This document shows positions 1 to 6,611 of a DNA stretch of 7,071 nt, in pieces. The position numbers were made by a program, and so were the translations under genes. The DNA is from Opitutia bacterium (GTDB lineage Bacteria; Verrucomicrobiota; Verrucomicrobiia; Opitutales; Seribacteraceae). Where the stretch lies: the NCBI GenBank assembly GCA_018646565.1, contig JABGUO010000520.1, positions 1 through 7,071 on the forward strand. Reading direction: 5' to 3'. Numbering within the stretch: position 1 is the stretch's first letter; every line of letters begins with the position of its first letter. Below the pieces are notes generated by a model that saw only the letters and a list, made by a program, of their open reading frames with translations, was not told the DNA's origin and searched no databases.

Positions 1-1214
1 CAGCAACTGGTTCGGTAACAGTGCGCTCCGGGCAAGCAGGCAATTCAACTTACGCCCCTGCCAATTATGTAAGCCGGACATTCCTCGTAAAACGACCGCT
101 GAATCTTGTATTTGATGCAATCGGAGATATGGGACAGGGCCAAAGTTTCACGGTCAAGGCAGTCGTACTCGACGGGATCACCAACAAGCCCGTACAAGTC
201 AATCCGACCTACTCCATCGTTTCCGGAGCCGCCACGATTAATGGTAGTCAGATCACCTGCGGTAGTTCGACTGGAACCGTAACCGTGCGTGCAGTTGCGA
301 CCGGTACAGAATACTTTACCAGTTCGGCGGATAAGACATTTAATGTCACCAACAAGCAGGGACAGACTATTTTCTTTAAGCAGGGAGAAAAGGGTGGACT
401 GCGGGATCTGCCTCTTTCCCGCAAACCAATCCCAATTGGAAAAATGGCATCCTCTTCCTCAAGCCTCGCGATTTCCTACGCCCTCACCGCCAACCCGAGT
501 AGCGTCTTCCAACTGGTCGGAAATGGGGCTAGTGCTGTTTTGGTGTTTAACAAGAACTTCACTGGAACCATACCCAATGGTGGACTTGCCGTACAAATCA
601 CCGCATCTCAAACTGGCAATGGTAGCTATAACGCGGCTGCGGCTGTAGTCCGTGAGATCATCGTTAAGAAACCTGGTAAGAGTGCTTTCTTTGATGAGAG
701 AAGAATGGATCCTCGTTATGAAAAAGAAAGAACCAAGTTTGCTCGTAAGCTTGCAGCTAAGAAAAATCTCAAAGGACTTATTGATCTCAATGGCGACGGT
801 TCTGTCAATGCATTAGATGCAGAACTTATGTTCGATTCCGATGATACCGACTCAGACGGTGATGGAATGAGCAACTTTATGGAACGCGCCTTTGGTGGGG
901 ACTCCCTATCCAGTGACGCCAAGTCTGTCCTTCCTCGTTCCGTTAATAAAAAGGATGGAAAGCAAAGAATTTCCTTCCAAAAATACCAGGACACATACAA
1001 CTCGGAAGGGATCGAGTATATTGTGGAAACCAGTTCTGATTTGCGCACTTGGACCACCACAGGAGTTACTCAAGTTGATCTAAATGGGGCTGGAACTGCG
1101 GGTAAGGGAATAAACGCAGGCGGCGGAATGGAACGAGTCCTTTTTGAAACATCGGGAACTGCGGCCTCCAAGGGAGGTAAGCAATTCCTTCGAGTTCGCC
1201 TGAGAACCAAGTAA
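1..1214 (+). CDS. C-terminal part of a large secreted/surface protein: Ig-like repeats, paired EF-hand-type loops, verrucomicrobial-style tail (5' partial)
   Basis: The frame is open to the left edge (first full codon at base 3) and stops at TAA 1212-1214, so only the C-terminal ~403 residues are present. The GTG at base 21 lies inside a repeat and is not a credible start. In order, the fragment has the end of one beta-sandwich repeat (3-98), two more related repeats (about 99-359 and 360-674), a charged Lys/Arg-rich linker (about 675-775), two calcium-type loops (783-818 and 849-884), and a beta-rich C-terminal domain containing 'VETSSDLRTW' and ending 'FLRVRLRTK'. Such repeats and tails are common in very large exported proteins of Verrucomicrobiota. 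A role in adhesion or surface display is inferred. No enzyme motif or transmembrane anchor is visible in this part, and the catalytic or binding region, if any, is upstream. A small terminator-like hairpin follows the gene. Confidence 0.9.
   Translation, partial: ATGSVTVRSGQAGNSTYAPANYVSRTFLVKRPLNLVFDAIGDMGQGQSFTVKAVVLDGITNKPVQVNPTYSIVSGAATINGSQITCGSSTGTVTVRAVATGTEYFTSSADKTFNVTNKQGQTIFFKQGEKGGLRDLPLSRKPIPIGKMASSSSSLAISYALTANPSSVFQLVGNGASAVLVFNKNFTGTIPNGGLAVQITASQTGNGSYNAAAAVVREIIVKKPGKSAFFDERRMDPRYEKERTKFARKLAAKKNLKGLIDLNGDGSVNALDAELMFDSDDTDSDGDGMSNFMERAFGGDSLSSDAKSVLPRSVNKKDGKQRISFQKYQDTYNSEGIEYIVETSSDLRTWTTTGVTQVDLNGAGTAGKGINAGGGMERVLFETSGTAASKGGKQFLRVRLRTK
3..674 (+). repeat. Three diverged Ig-like beta-sandwich repeats (first one partial), within the surface protein
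   Basis: Three units end in the same way: 'TGSVTVRSGQAGNSTY' then 'TFLVKRP'; 'TGTVTVRAVATGTEYF' then 'TFNVTNK'; 'GLAVQITASQTGNGSY' then 'EIIVKKP'. Each is followed by a new hydrophobic strand such as 'LNLVF' or 'QTIFF'. The spacing of strands, the Gly-Asn-x-x-Tyr turn and the closing V-K/T-x-x segment match the tandem Ig-like repeats of secreted Verrucomicrobiota proteins. The units have diverged strongly and are not exact DNA repeats. The first unit is cut by the window edge, so the total number is unknown. Confidence 0.75.
783..884 (+). other. Paired EF-hand / dockerin-type calcium-binding loops
   Basis: Two 12-residue loops with calcium ligands at positions 1, 3, 5 and 12 are visible: D-L-N-G-D-G-S-V-N-A-L-D (783-818) and D-S-D-G-D-G-M-S-N-F-M-E (849-884). 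The second is preceded by more acidic residues ('FDSDDT') and followed by 'RAFGGDS', like the thrombospondin-type-3/dockerin-like motifs near the C-termini of many planctomycete and verrucomicrobial secreted proteins. Calcium binding follows from the ligand pattern. Cohesin-type docking is not implied, because the helices of a true dockerin are not clearly present. Confidence 0.75.
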
Positions 1215-1246
1215 AAAAATCTTAAAGTACCAAGAGTCAGCAGACC

Positions 1247-1266
1247 AATCGATTATTGAGTCGATT
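1247..1266. repeat. Short inverted repeat AATCGA-N8-TCGATT in the intergenic gap
   Basis: The perfect 6-base arms lie at 1247-1252 and 1261-1266. The sequence TCGATT occurs again at 1332-1337, nearer to the symporter start. The hairpin is AT-rich and has no T-run after it, so it is a poor terminator. It could be a regulator site, but could equally be chance in AT-rich DNA. Confidence 0.25.
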
Positions 1267-1285
1267 AGATGATATTTTGTAGTGT

Positions 1286-1305
1286 AATGAGCTTCTCATT
1301 TTAAT
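1286..1305 (+). terminator. Weak terminator-like hairpin after the surface protein gene
   Basis: AATGAG (1286-1291), loop CTT, CTCATT (1295-1300), then an AT-rich tract beginning TTAATTAAAT. With the arm's own final bases this gives a short T-run. The stem is only 6 bp with 2 G-C pairs, so stability is low. The position, about 70 bases after the stop and before the next gene, fits a transcript end. Confidence 0.3.
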
Positions 1306-1391
1306 TAAATCTATCGGCTTCAAAACAACGATCGATTGCTTAATCAATTTTGGGCTTTCCTGTGTTGGTATTTTCTGAATAGTTTGGAACG

Positions 1392-3482
1392 ATGAATAGC
1401 TTACTTTCCACTCTCGATTTAATAATATTTTTCGGATCCCTTTTAACCGTTATGGCCTTTGGCCTTTGGTCCGGTCGAAAAGAAGAAAGTTCAGAAGATT
1501 ATTTCCTGGCAGGAAAAAGTACAAGATGGTGGGGGGTCGCTGGATCAATTTTTGGATCAAATGTTTCGGCGAACCATATCGTTGGAATGATGGGAGTTGG
1601 ATTTGCCGTCGGCTTTGCACAAAGTCATTTTGAAATTACCGCTATTGCCGGGCTTCTCATGCTTTGTTATTTCTTTCTCCCCGTCTACCGAAAATTAAAT
1701 GTATACACTCTGAGTGACTATTTAAGTAAAAGGTATGATGACAAGAGCCGGGTAAGCTACGCCCTCATTATGGTCATTATCATGGTTGTGATTCAAATGG
1801 TTCCCGGGTTCTATATCGGCTCACGTTCGATCAACCTTTTGTTACAGGGAGATACCGGAAAAAAAGCAGTCGCGGAAGCTACGGCCGATGTAAACGGTGT
1901 TTTGACTGAATTTAAAATTAATTATGGTGGAGACAAATACGGCTCCCCTCCACAAATAAAAGTGGGGTCGAAGATTAGGGAAAACCTTTCGCCTGTATTG
2001 AAGGATGGTCAAATTGTGGAAGTTAATTTCTCCCAAAACATAATTGATCTGGAACCTTCCATGCCCGTGCCCATTTCCTTTATTGGTGGAAACATAAATA
2101 ATCCGGAAATCTCCCCTGGTGATGTGGAGCCGCTTCATTACAAAATTGGCATTTTGCTTATGGCAATTGTCACGGGAGCGTATGTTATTTTCGGCGGTTT
2201 GAAAGCGGTCATTGTAACCGATGTCATTCAATCCGTCCTTCTCCTCCTCGCCGGTTTACTAGTTGCCTACATCACTTTCTCGCAGCCAGAAATCGGAGGC
2301 TGGGCAAACCTTGTTGCGAGGGACCTCGGTAGCGAAGGGGTTGAACGCTTACACTTGTATAATGCTTCTGACCACCCTTCCCTACCCTGGACTGGCGTGC
2401 TAACCGGTTTAATGGTCTTACATTTTTACTATTGGGGAACCAATCAGTTTATTGTGCAAAGAGCTCTGTCTGCCCGGACCGATAAGGAAGCAAGAATCGG
2501 GATATTGGCTGCTGGGTTCTTTAAATTACTCATTCCATTTATTTCGATCGGAACCGGAATTGCGGCGTATTACCTTTTCAAAGATCGTAACCTCGAGGTT
2601 GCTCAAGACACAGTTTTTATTAATTTGCTCACCGAATTAATTTCACCCATTGGCTACGGGTTAGTTGGCTTGATTGCAGCGGGAATGATTGGGGCCATTC
2701 TGTCGAGTTTAGATTCAATGATGAACTCGGCCGCTACGATAATGACATTTGATCTTTATAAAAAATACATTAACCCCGAAGCTGATGATCAAAAATTAAT
2801 TTCTGTAGGTCGAACCTGGATCGTAGTCTTCATTCTGTTTGCCGGGGTCCTGACCATATTTCAAATGGATCCCAATTCTCAGGATAGTTTCTTTCTTCTT
2901 GTTGCAAAACATCAGGGAAACTTGATTGCGGGAGTAGTGGTTGCCTTTGTCGTTGGAATGTTGTGGAAAGGAGCGACTGCAGCAGGGGGAGTTTCCGCCA
3001 TAATAGCAGGAGTTATTTTCAGTTATGGAATCCCACCACTCTACGCCTTCATTGCTGAGGGCAATGAATCTCTCGTAAATCTGTTTGGAAAAAAACTGAA
3101 CTTCATGCACGGTGCTTTTATTTCCGCTTTACTGAGTTTACTGGTTCACATTGTGGTGAGTAAAATGAGTAAGGTGGATCCAGAAAAAGGAAAACTTACT
3201 TGGACTGGTCTTGGAATCTTTACCCCAGAAGAGTTCATCGTTTTTGGAAAGACTTTGGCGATTACACTACTTATTTACGGGGTGCTCGGTATATTAGTTG
3301 TATTGGAGACCGTAAAGCCAGTACAGGCTGCCTGGATTGGTTCGCTCTGGACATTTGGCTGCTTTTATTTGTCTGCCCGATTGAAGGCAGCAAAAAATGG
3401 TAAACCTATCTACCAAGAGGATCGTTTTTGGGCCGGTGGTTTGGCTGGCAGTGCCATATTCATGCTCTATTATTTCTTTTAA
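1392..3482 (+). CDS. Sodium/solute symporter, SSS (SLC5-like) family, with a periplasmic insert
   Basis: This 696-residue inner-membrane protein is predicted to import a solute with Na+. ATG 1392 is the first start after an in-frame TAG at 1380; GGA lies close before it as a weak ribosome site. About 14-15 hydrophobic segments are visible (first at residues 8-27, last at 681-696). Family marks are 'SEDYFLAGKSTRWWG' (34-48), 'GSNVSANHIVGMMG' in the first core helix (55-68), 'GGLKAVIVTDVIQS' (268-281), 'YYWGTNQFIVQR' (346-357) and 'GAILSSLDSMMNSA' (434-447). A435, S438 and S439 match the Na+-site residues A361, S364 and S365 of Vibrio SGLT, so Na+ coupling is likely intact. The sugar-contacting E-Q pair of Vibrio SGLT is N61-H62 here, so the substrate cannot be assigned. 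About 90 extra residues (roughly 154-247) lie between the fourth and fifth visible membrane segments. Stop codons overlap those of the convergent reductase gene. Confidence 0.95.
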   Translation: MNSLLSTLDLIIFFGSLLTVMAFGLWSGRKEESSEDYFLAGKSTRWWGVAGSIFGSNVSANHIVGMMGVGFAVGFAQSHFEITAIAGLLMLCYFFLPVYRKLNVYTLSDYLSKRYDDKSRVSYALIMVIIMVVIQMVPGFYIGSRSINLLLQGDTGKKAVAEATADVNGVLTEFKINYGGDKYGSPPQIKVGSKIRENLSPVLKDGQIVEVNFSQNIIDLEPSMPVPISFIGGNINNPEISPGDVEPLHYKIGILLMAIVTGAYVIFGGLKAVIVTDVIQSVLLLLAGLLVAYITFSQPEIGGWANLVARDLGSEGVERLHLYNASDHPSLPWTGVLTGLMVLHFYYWGTNQFIVQRALSARTDKEARIGILAAGFFKLLIPFISIGTGIAAYYLFKDRNLEVAQDTVFINLLTELISPIGYGLVGLIAAGMIGAILSSLDSMMNSAATIMTFDLYKKYINPEADDQKLISVGRTWIVVFILFAGVLTIFQMDPNSQDSFFLLVAKHQGNLIAGVVVAFVVGMLWKGATAAGGVSAIIAGVIFSYGIPPLYAFIAEGNESLVNLFGKKLNFMHGAFISALLSLLVHIVVSKMSKVDPEKGKLTWTGLGIFTPEEFIVFGKTLAITLLIYGVLGILVVLETVKPVQAAWIGSLWTFGCFYLSARLKAAKNGKPIYQEDRFWAGGLAGSAIFMLYYFF
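1851..2132 (+). other. Beta-rich periplasmic domain inserted in the symporter (residues ~154-247)
   Basis: The hydrophobic pattern breaks here for about 94 polar residues. In Vibrio SGLT the corresponding helices (core TM3 and TM4) are joined by a short loop, and by its topology this loop faces outside. The insert contains two similar halves: 'NGVLTEFKI' (168-176) leading to 'DKYGSPPQIKVG' (181-192), and 'DGQIVEVNF' (205-213) leading to 'EPSMPVPISFIGG' (221-233). The first half resembles the 'dG.v..i.v..gG.gY.spP.v.i' repeat seen in many secreted proteins. A periplasmic solute- or polymer-contacting role is inference only. Confidence 0.7.
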
Positions 3483-4873
3483 ACAACCTCGGGGATCTCT
3501 TCTGCTAAGTCCTCTATTGGGTAAGTCCAAATTTCAGATAAGGTGGGGTGATACCAATCTGCCTTTAATAGGTCGTGTACACCAGCTCGTAGTCCGACTG
3601 CCACAGACATAGTATGAATTAATTCTCCCGCGTCCTTCCCCACGCATTCCGCTCCTAAGACTCTACCTGTAATCTTCTCGGCGTGAACGGACACATAGCC
3701 GTGCTTGGCTTCCATTAAAATCGATTTTCCATGATCATCGAAAGTGTAGGACGCCGTTAGAAATTCAATGCCTCGATCTTTCATTTGGTGGACCGTCAGA
3801 CCCACAATTGCAAGTTGTGGGTCGGTGAAGACAACAGAAAGGAGGCAATCATAGTTCATCGGTTTGACATTCTTACCAAGCGCATGCAAGGCTACGGTTT
3901 CACCTTGTTTGATAGCAATATGAACAATTTCGTGGGGCCCGGCACAGTCTCCTGCCCCATACACAGTGGGAGCACTCGTTTGCTGAAAATGATTGGTTTT
4001 GAGATGTCCACTTGGTAATAATTCAACTCCTGCATTCTGTAATTCAAGAGTATGAACTGACGGTACTCGCCCAAGAGCAAGAAAGAGAAAGCCAGTTACG
4101 ATTTCCTTTTCTTCTCCATTTTGCTGATAAGAAACCTCTATCTTTTCCTCCTCCAATTGTTTGAAATTTTTAAAATCAACTCCGAGTTCTAATTGGATAC
4201 CTTCTTCAATCATTGCCCTCTGCAACGCATCCGATGCTGCTTGGGGAAATTCCTTTAGTAATCGGGGGCTTCTTTGTAACAGGGTCACCTTCGATCCCAC
4301 ACGTGATAAAAACTGGGCAAGTTCACAGGCGACCACGCCTCCGCCAAGAACGACACACTCTGGAGGAATTACATCGAGGTCCAAGACCTGATCGCTAGTC
4401 TGATAACGCACTTCCGACAAACCGGAAAGGGGTGGAACTTTAACCTCGGAGCCAGTGGAGATAAGAATTTTGGGAGCAGTCAATACAGTCCCGTCGGCAA
4501 GAATTATGGTGTTAGCATCTACGAAAGTACCCTTAGAACGAAATAACGAAAATCGACCATCCTCAAGTTGCCCCTTTCGATACTCGGAAAACTCCGCAAT
4601 TACTTTCTTTTTTCGGGCTTGCATCGTGGCAAGGTTAGCCCGTGGAGTTTCACCCTCAAAGCCAAATATACTTCCTTTCTGGGCAAGATGTAGGACTTCG
4701 GCCGAATAAATGAGGGTTTTGGAGGGCATACAACCGCGTAAGATACAAAGACCGCCCAACTCCTCTGCTCCATCCACTAGAGCAACCCGTCCGCCATGCT
4801 CATGAAAAGTTCGTGCCGCTGCATAACCAGCACTTCCACCCCCTAAAACGAGAAAATCAAAAGTTTGTTTCAT
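3479..4873 (-). CDS. Class I pyridine nucleotide-disulfide oxidoreductase (dihydrolipoamide dehydrogenase / glutathione reductase-like)
   Basis: This 464-residue cytoplasmic FAD flavoprotein transfers electrons between NAD(P)H and a disulfide. It has normal family length. ATG at 4873 is the first start, since an in-frame TAA lies two codons upstream. Visible parts are the FAD fold 'LGGGSAGYAAA' (10-20), the redox-active pair C43/C48 in 'GGLCILRGCMPSK', the NAD(P) fold 'LGGGVVACELA' (176-186), the second FAD motif 'VYGAGDCAG' (304-312), and a dimerisation domain with 'YHPTLSEIW' carrying the His442-Glu447 active-site pair. The NAD(P) motif is GxGxxA and is followed by 'LLQRS' (198-202) instead of the acidic residue usual for NADH, which suggests NADPH. 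No 2-oxoacid dehydrogenase E1/E2 genes are adjacent. It lacks the C-terminal Cys pair and metal-binding N-terminus of mercuric reductase. The physiological substrate is unknown. Confidence 0.93.
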   Translation of the reverse strand: MKQTFDFLVLGGGSAGYAAARTFHEHGGRVALVDGAEELGGLCILRGCMPSKTLIYSAEVLHLAQKGSIFGFEGETPRANLATMQARKKKVIAEFSEYRKGQLEDGRFSLFRSKGTFVDANTIILADGTVLTAPKILISTGSEVKVPPLSGLSEVRYQTSDQVLDLDVIPPECVVLGGGVVACELAQFLSRVGSKVTLLQRSPRLLKEFPQAASDALQRAMIEEGIQLELGVDFKNFKQLEEEKIEVSYQQNGEEKEIVTGFLFLALGRVPSVHTLELQNAGVELLPSGHLKTNHFQQTSAPTVYGAGDCAGPHEIVHIAIKQGETVALHALGKNVKPMNYDCLLSVVFTDPQLAIVGLTVHQMKDRGIEFLTASYTFDDHGKSILMEAKHGYVSVHAEKITGRVLGAECVGKDAGELIHTMSVAVGLRAGVHDLLKADWYHPTLSEIWTYPIEDLAEEIPEVV

Positions 4874-4931
4874 AAATTAAGAATTGTAGTCTCGACTATT
4901 AGCAAAGACACTTACAAATTGTCGATCAAGA
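4874..4931. promoter_or_regulatory. 58-base divergent promoter region with a small palindrome
   Basis: The reductase (-) and transglutaminase (+) genes start on either side, so promoters for both should lie here or just inside the genes. On the minus strand TACAAT (4888-4883, five of six matches to TATAAT) lies 9 bases before the reductase ATG. On the plus strand TACAAA (4913-4918) is a weaker -10 candidate for the transglutaminase. Neither has a convincing -35. TAGTC-TC-GACTA (4887-4898) is a small palindrome that touches the minus-strand -10 candidate and could be an operator. The region's role is likely; the exact elements are weakly supported. Confidence 0.45.
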
Positions 4932-6500
4932 ATGAGGAACCTACTGACCTTAAAACCCAATAGCTTCGTAGAAGGCCAATATTCTTCCGTTCGATTGGTA
5001 TCTTTGGTAGTGATAGTCATTCTCCAAACACTTGGATTTTCACTTTTGGGAAGTGAAGCGAAAGATCCAAGCTCATTCAAGGAATTGGATCGTTGGTATG
5101 AAGTTTTCCTCAGTGGTTCAAAAGTGGGACATGCCCATTGTACTATGAAATTGAAGGGCGAAGATGTGGTCTCCCAGAGTATTTTCAATATGAAAATGAA
5201 TCGAGCTGGTATTTCGATTACTATGTCCGCCTTAGAAAAAACTCGGGAAACTCGGGCTGGAAGGATTAAGAGTTTTTCCGGAGAAATAAAAATGGCTGGT
5301 GTCCCCATTATCAAAAAGGGTTGGATCGAAGGACAAGAAATTATAGTAAAAGAAAAACAGTTTTTGAGGGAAACGGAAAAAAGATACCCTCTTGATCCTG
5401 AAGGTCGGATGACCTGGGGCTTAATGAAGTTATTACAAGAAAATGGCTTTCGGGAAAAAGGAGATGAACTGGAGACAAAAATTTACTCCGCGGATTTTGG
5501 GATGGCCTCACCCACAAAAGCGAAAATTAAATTCTTCGGTCAAAAAACAATCAAAATCGGTGGAGAAGATGTAAACTCGTATAAAAGTGAAATTACACTT
5601 TTTACAAAAATGGGAGAAATGAAGACCATTAATTGGCTCGATGAAGATGGATTTGCGATCAGAACTAAAATGCAAATGGGCGGTATACCCATTGAAATAA
5701 AAAAATCCACTAAATTGGAAGCACAATCAAGATCGGACCAGACTAATTTTGACTTCCTTTTTCAAACTCTTCTTTTTCTTGATGAAGAGATTCCAGATGG
5801 GGCTCATTCGGTTCGATTCAATGTGAAGTTGAATAATGGTCAAGTGGCTCCAATATTTCATCAAACTCGTAATCAAAAAATAACTCCGCTCGATGAGAAA
5901 AGTTTCATTATTGATGTTCGATCAGAACTCTGGGGAAAAAAAGTAAATTCAGGACAAAAGATTAGGGTAATCGGAAGAGAATATCGTGAAGCCAATATTA
6001 TGATTGATTCAGAGGACCCGCTCATTAGAAATTTGGCGAAAAATGCTGCTCAGGGTTCTAAGAACATATTTGATTTATCACAAAACCTTTACCAGTTTGC
6101 TCAAAAGTATATTCACCATAAAAATTTCAATGTAGGATTTGCCACTGCTACGGAAACGGCCAAGAGTCGGGAGGGAGACTGCACTGAACACGCCGTCTTT
6201 TTGGCTGCACTAGGCCGTGTTCATGGAATTCCAACCCGAGTGGCGAATGGCCTTGTTTTTATGGAAAGATTTGGTAATCAAAAAAATGTGATGGGCTTTC
6301 ATATGTGGACGGAATTTCACCTAAATGGTAAATGGCATTCGCTCGATTCAGCAATGGGTATAATGGGTGCCCATGCAGATCGCATTACATTATCCGTATC
6401 TTCCCTGGAACAAGACTCCTTATTGGATATTGGAATTAAGCTTTCCGAAATAATAGGAAATATTAATGTGCAAGTGGAAAAAGTGAGCTTGAGGAAATGA
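4932..6500 (+). CDS. Exported transglutaminase-like (papain-fold) protein with Cys-His-Asp triad
   Basis: This is a 522-residue protein. ATG 4932 is the first start after an in-frame TAG at 4887; no clear Shine-Dalgarno is present. Residues 1-21 are polar, 22-40 hydrophobic, and 'SEA' at 41-43 suggests signal peptidase cleavage near residue 43, so it acts in the periplasm or outside. Residues about 52-270 form a Lys-rich, beta-strand-rich region opening with 'RWYEVFLSGSKVGHAH', a type often placed before transglutaminase-like domains. The C-terminal domain (about 375-480) carries C417 in 'REGDCTEHAVFLAALGR', H457 in 'GFHMWTEF' and D472 in 'HSLDSAMG', the full transglutaminase/papain-type triad, so it is probably catalytic. 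The family includes peptide cross-linkers, deamidases and cysteine proteases, so the reaction is not defined. It is transcribed divergently from the reductase; no substrate gene is apparent nearby. Confidence 0.92.
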   Translation: MRNLLTLKPNSFVEGQYSSVRLVSLVVIVILQTLGFSLLGSEAKDPSSFKELDRWYEVFLSGSKVGHAHCTMKLKGEDVVSQSIFNMKMNRAGISITMSALEKTRETRAGRIKSFSGEIKMAGVPIIKKGWIEGQEIIVKEKQFLRETEKRYPLDPEGRMTWGLMKLLQENGFREKGDELETKIYSADFGMASPTKAKIKFFGQKTIKIGGEDVNSYKSEITLFTKMGEMKTINWLDEDGFAIRTKMQMGGIPIEIKKSTKLEAQSRSDQTNFDFLFQTLLFLDEEIPDGAHSVRFNVKLNNGQVAPIFHQTRNQKITPLDEKSFIIDVRSELWGKKVNSGQKIRVIGREYREANIMIDSEDPLIRNLAKNAAQGSKNIFDLSQNLYQFAQKYIHHKNFNVGFATATETAKSREGDCTEHAVFLAALGRVHGIPTRVANGLVFMERFGNQKNVMGFHMWTEFHLNGKWHSLDSAMGIMGAHADRITLSVSSLEQDSLLDIGIKLSEIIGNINVQVEKVSLRK

Positions 6501-6534
6501 ACCATTTACTCTTTACCTATTCTCAATGAACTAT

Positions 6535-6548
6535 TTTGGAGGGCCAAA
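6535..6548 (+). terminator. Small hairpin after the transglutaminase gene
   Basis: TTTGG (6535-6539), loop AGGG, CCAAA (6544-6548), extendable by one T-G pair. No immediate T-run follows (the next T-rich stretch starts around 6563), so it is at best a weak terminator or transcript-end hairpin. Confidence 0.2.
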
Positions 6549-6585
6549 GATACTAAATACGATTTTATTTGATCCCCCATTACAA

Positions 6586-6607
6586 ATAGTTGATGATAAA
6601 TAACTAT
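6586..6607. promoter_or_regulatory. Inverted repeat ATAGTT-N10-AACTAT just before the cNBD-receiver gene
   Basis: The perfect 6-base arms lie at 6586-6591 and 6602-6607 and end 4 bases before ATG 6612. One arm therefore occupies the place where a ribosome site would be, and no Shine-Dalgarno is seen. It could be a protein-binding operator or an mRNA hairpin that limits translation. The arms are AT-rich, so chance is a serious alternative. Confidence 0.25.
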
Positions 6608-6611
6608 ACCC

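Noticed and set aside
21..23. GTG as the start of the left-hand gene
   Set aside because: The same frame is open to the left edge, and the residues before it ('TGSVT') belong to the Ig-like repeat, so the gene starts outside the window.
289..648. Plus-strand open frame of 119 codons
   Set aside because: It is a shifted-frame shadow of the Ig-like repeats; the repeat pattern is seen only in the other frame.
716..1060. Minus-strand open frame of 114 codons opposite the surface protein
   Set aside because: It is antisense to the calcium-loop and tail region, which has clear protein motifs. Its own translation shows no recognisable domain.
1366..1374. Extended -10 promoter (TGGTATTTT) for the symporter
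   Set aside because: The element matches an extended -10 only loosely and there is no -35 at the right spacing. It is too weak to annotate.
1842..2231. Minus-strand open frame of 129 codons opposite the symporter insert
   Set aside because: I considered whether the insert might hide an antisense gene. The symporter frame continues unbroken on both sides and the insert has its own internal repeat, while the antisense product shows no motif.
3479..4873. Mercuric reductase (merA) identity for the reductase
   Set aside because: There is no C-terminal vicinal Cys pair (the protein ends PEVV), no N-terminal heavy-metal domain, and no mer genes nearby.
4877..5314. Minus-strand open frame of 145 codons over the divergent spacer and start of the transglutaminase gene
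   Set aside because: It is antisense to the signal peptide and N-terminal domain of the transglutaminase-like protein and would fill the only promoter space. No domain was recognised.
6495..6507. Hairpin AAATG-AAC-CATTT overlapping the transglutaminase stop codon as a terminator
   Set aside because: The stem is only 5 bp, AT-rich, and lacks a T-run. It is likely chance.
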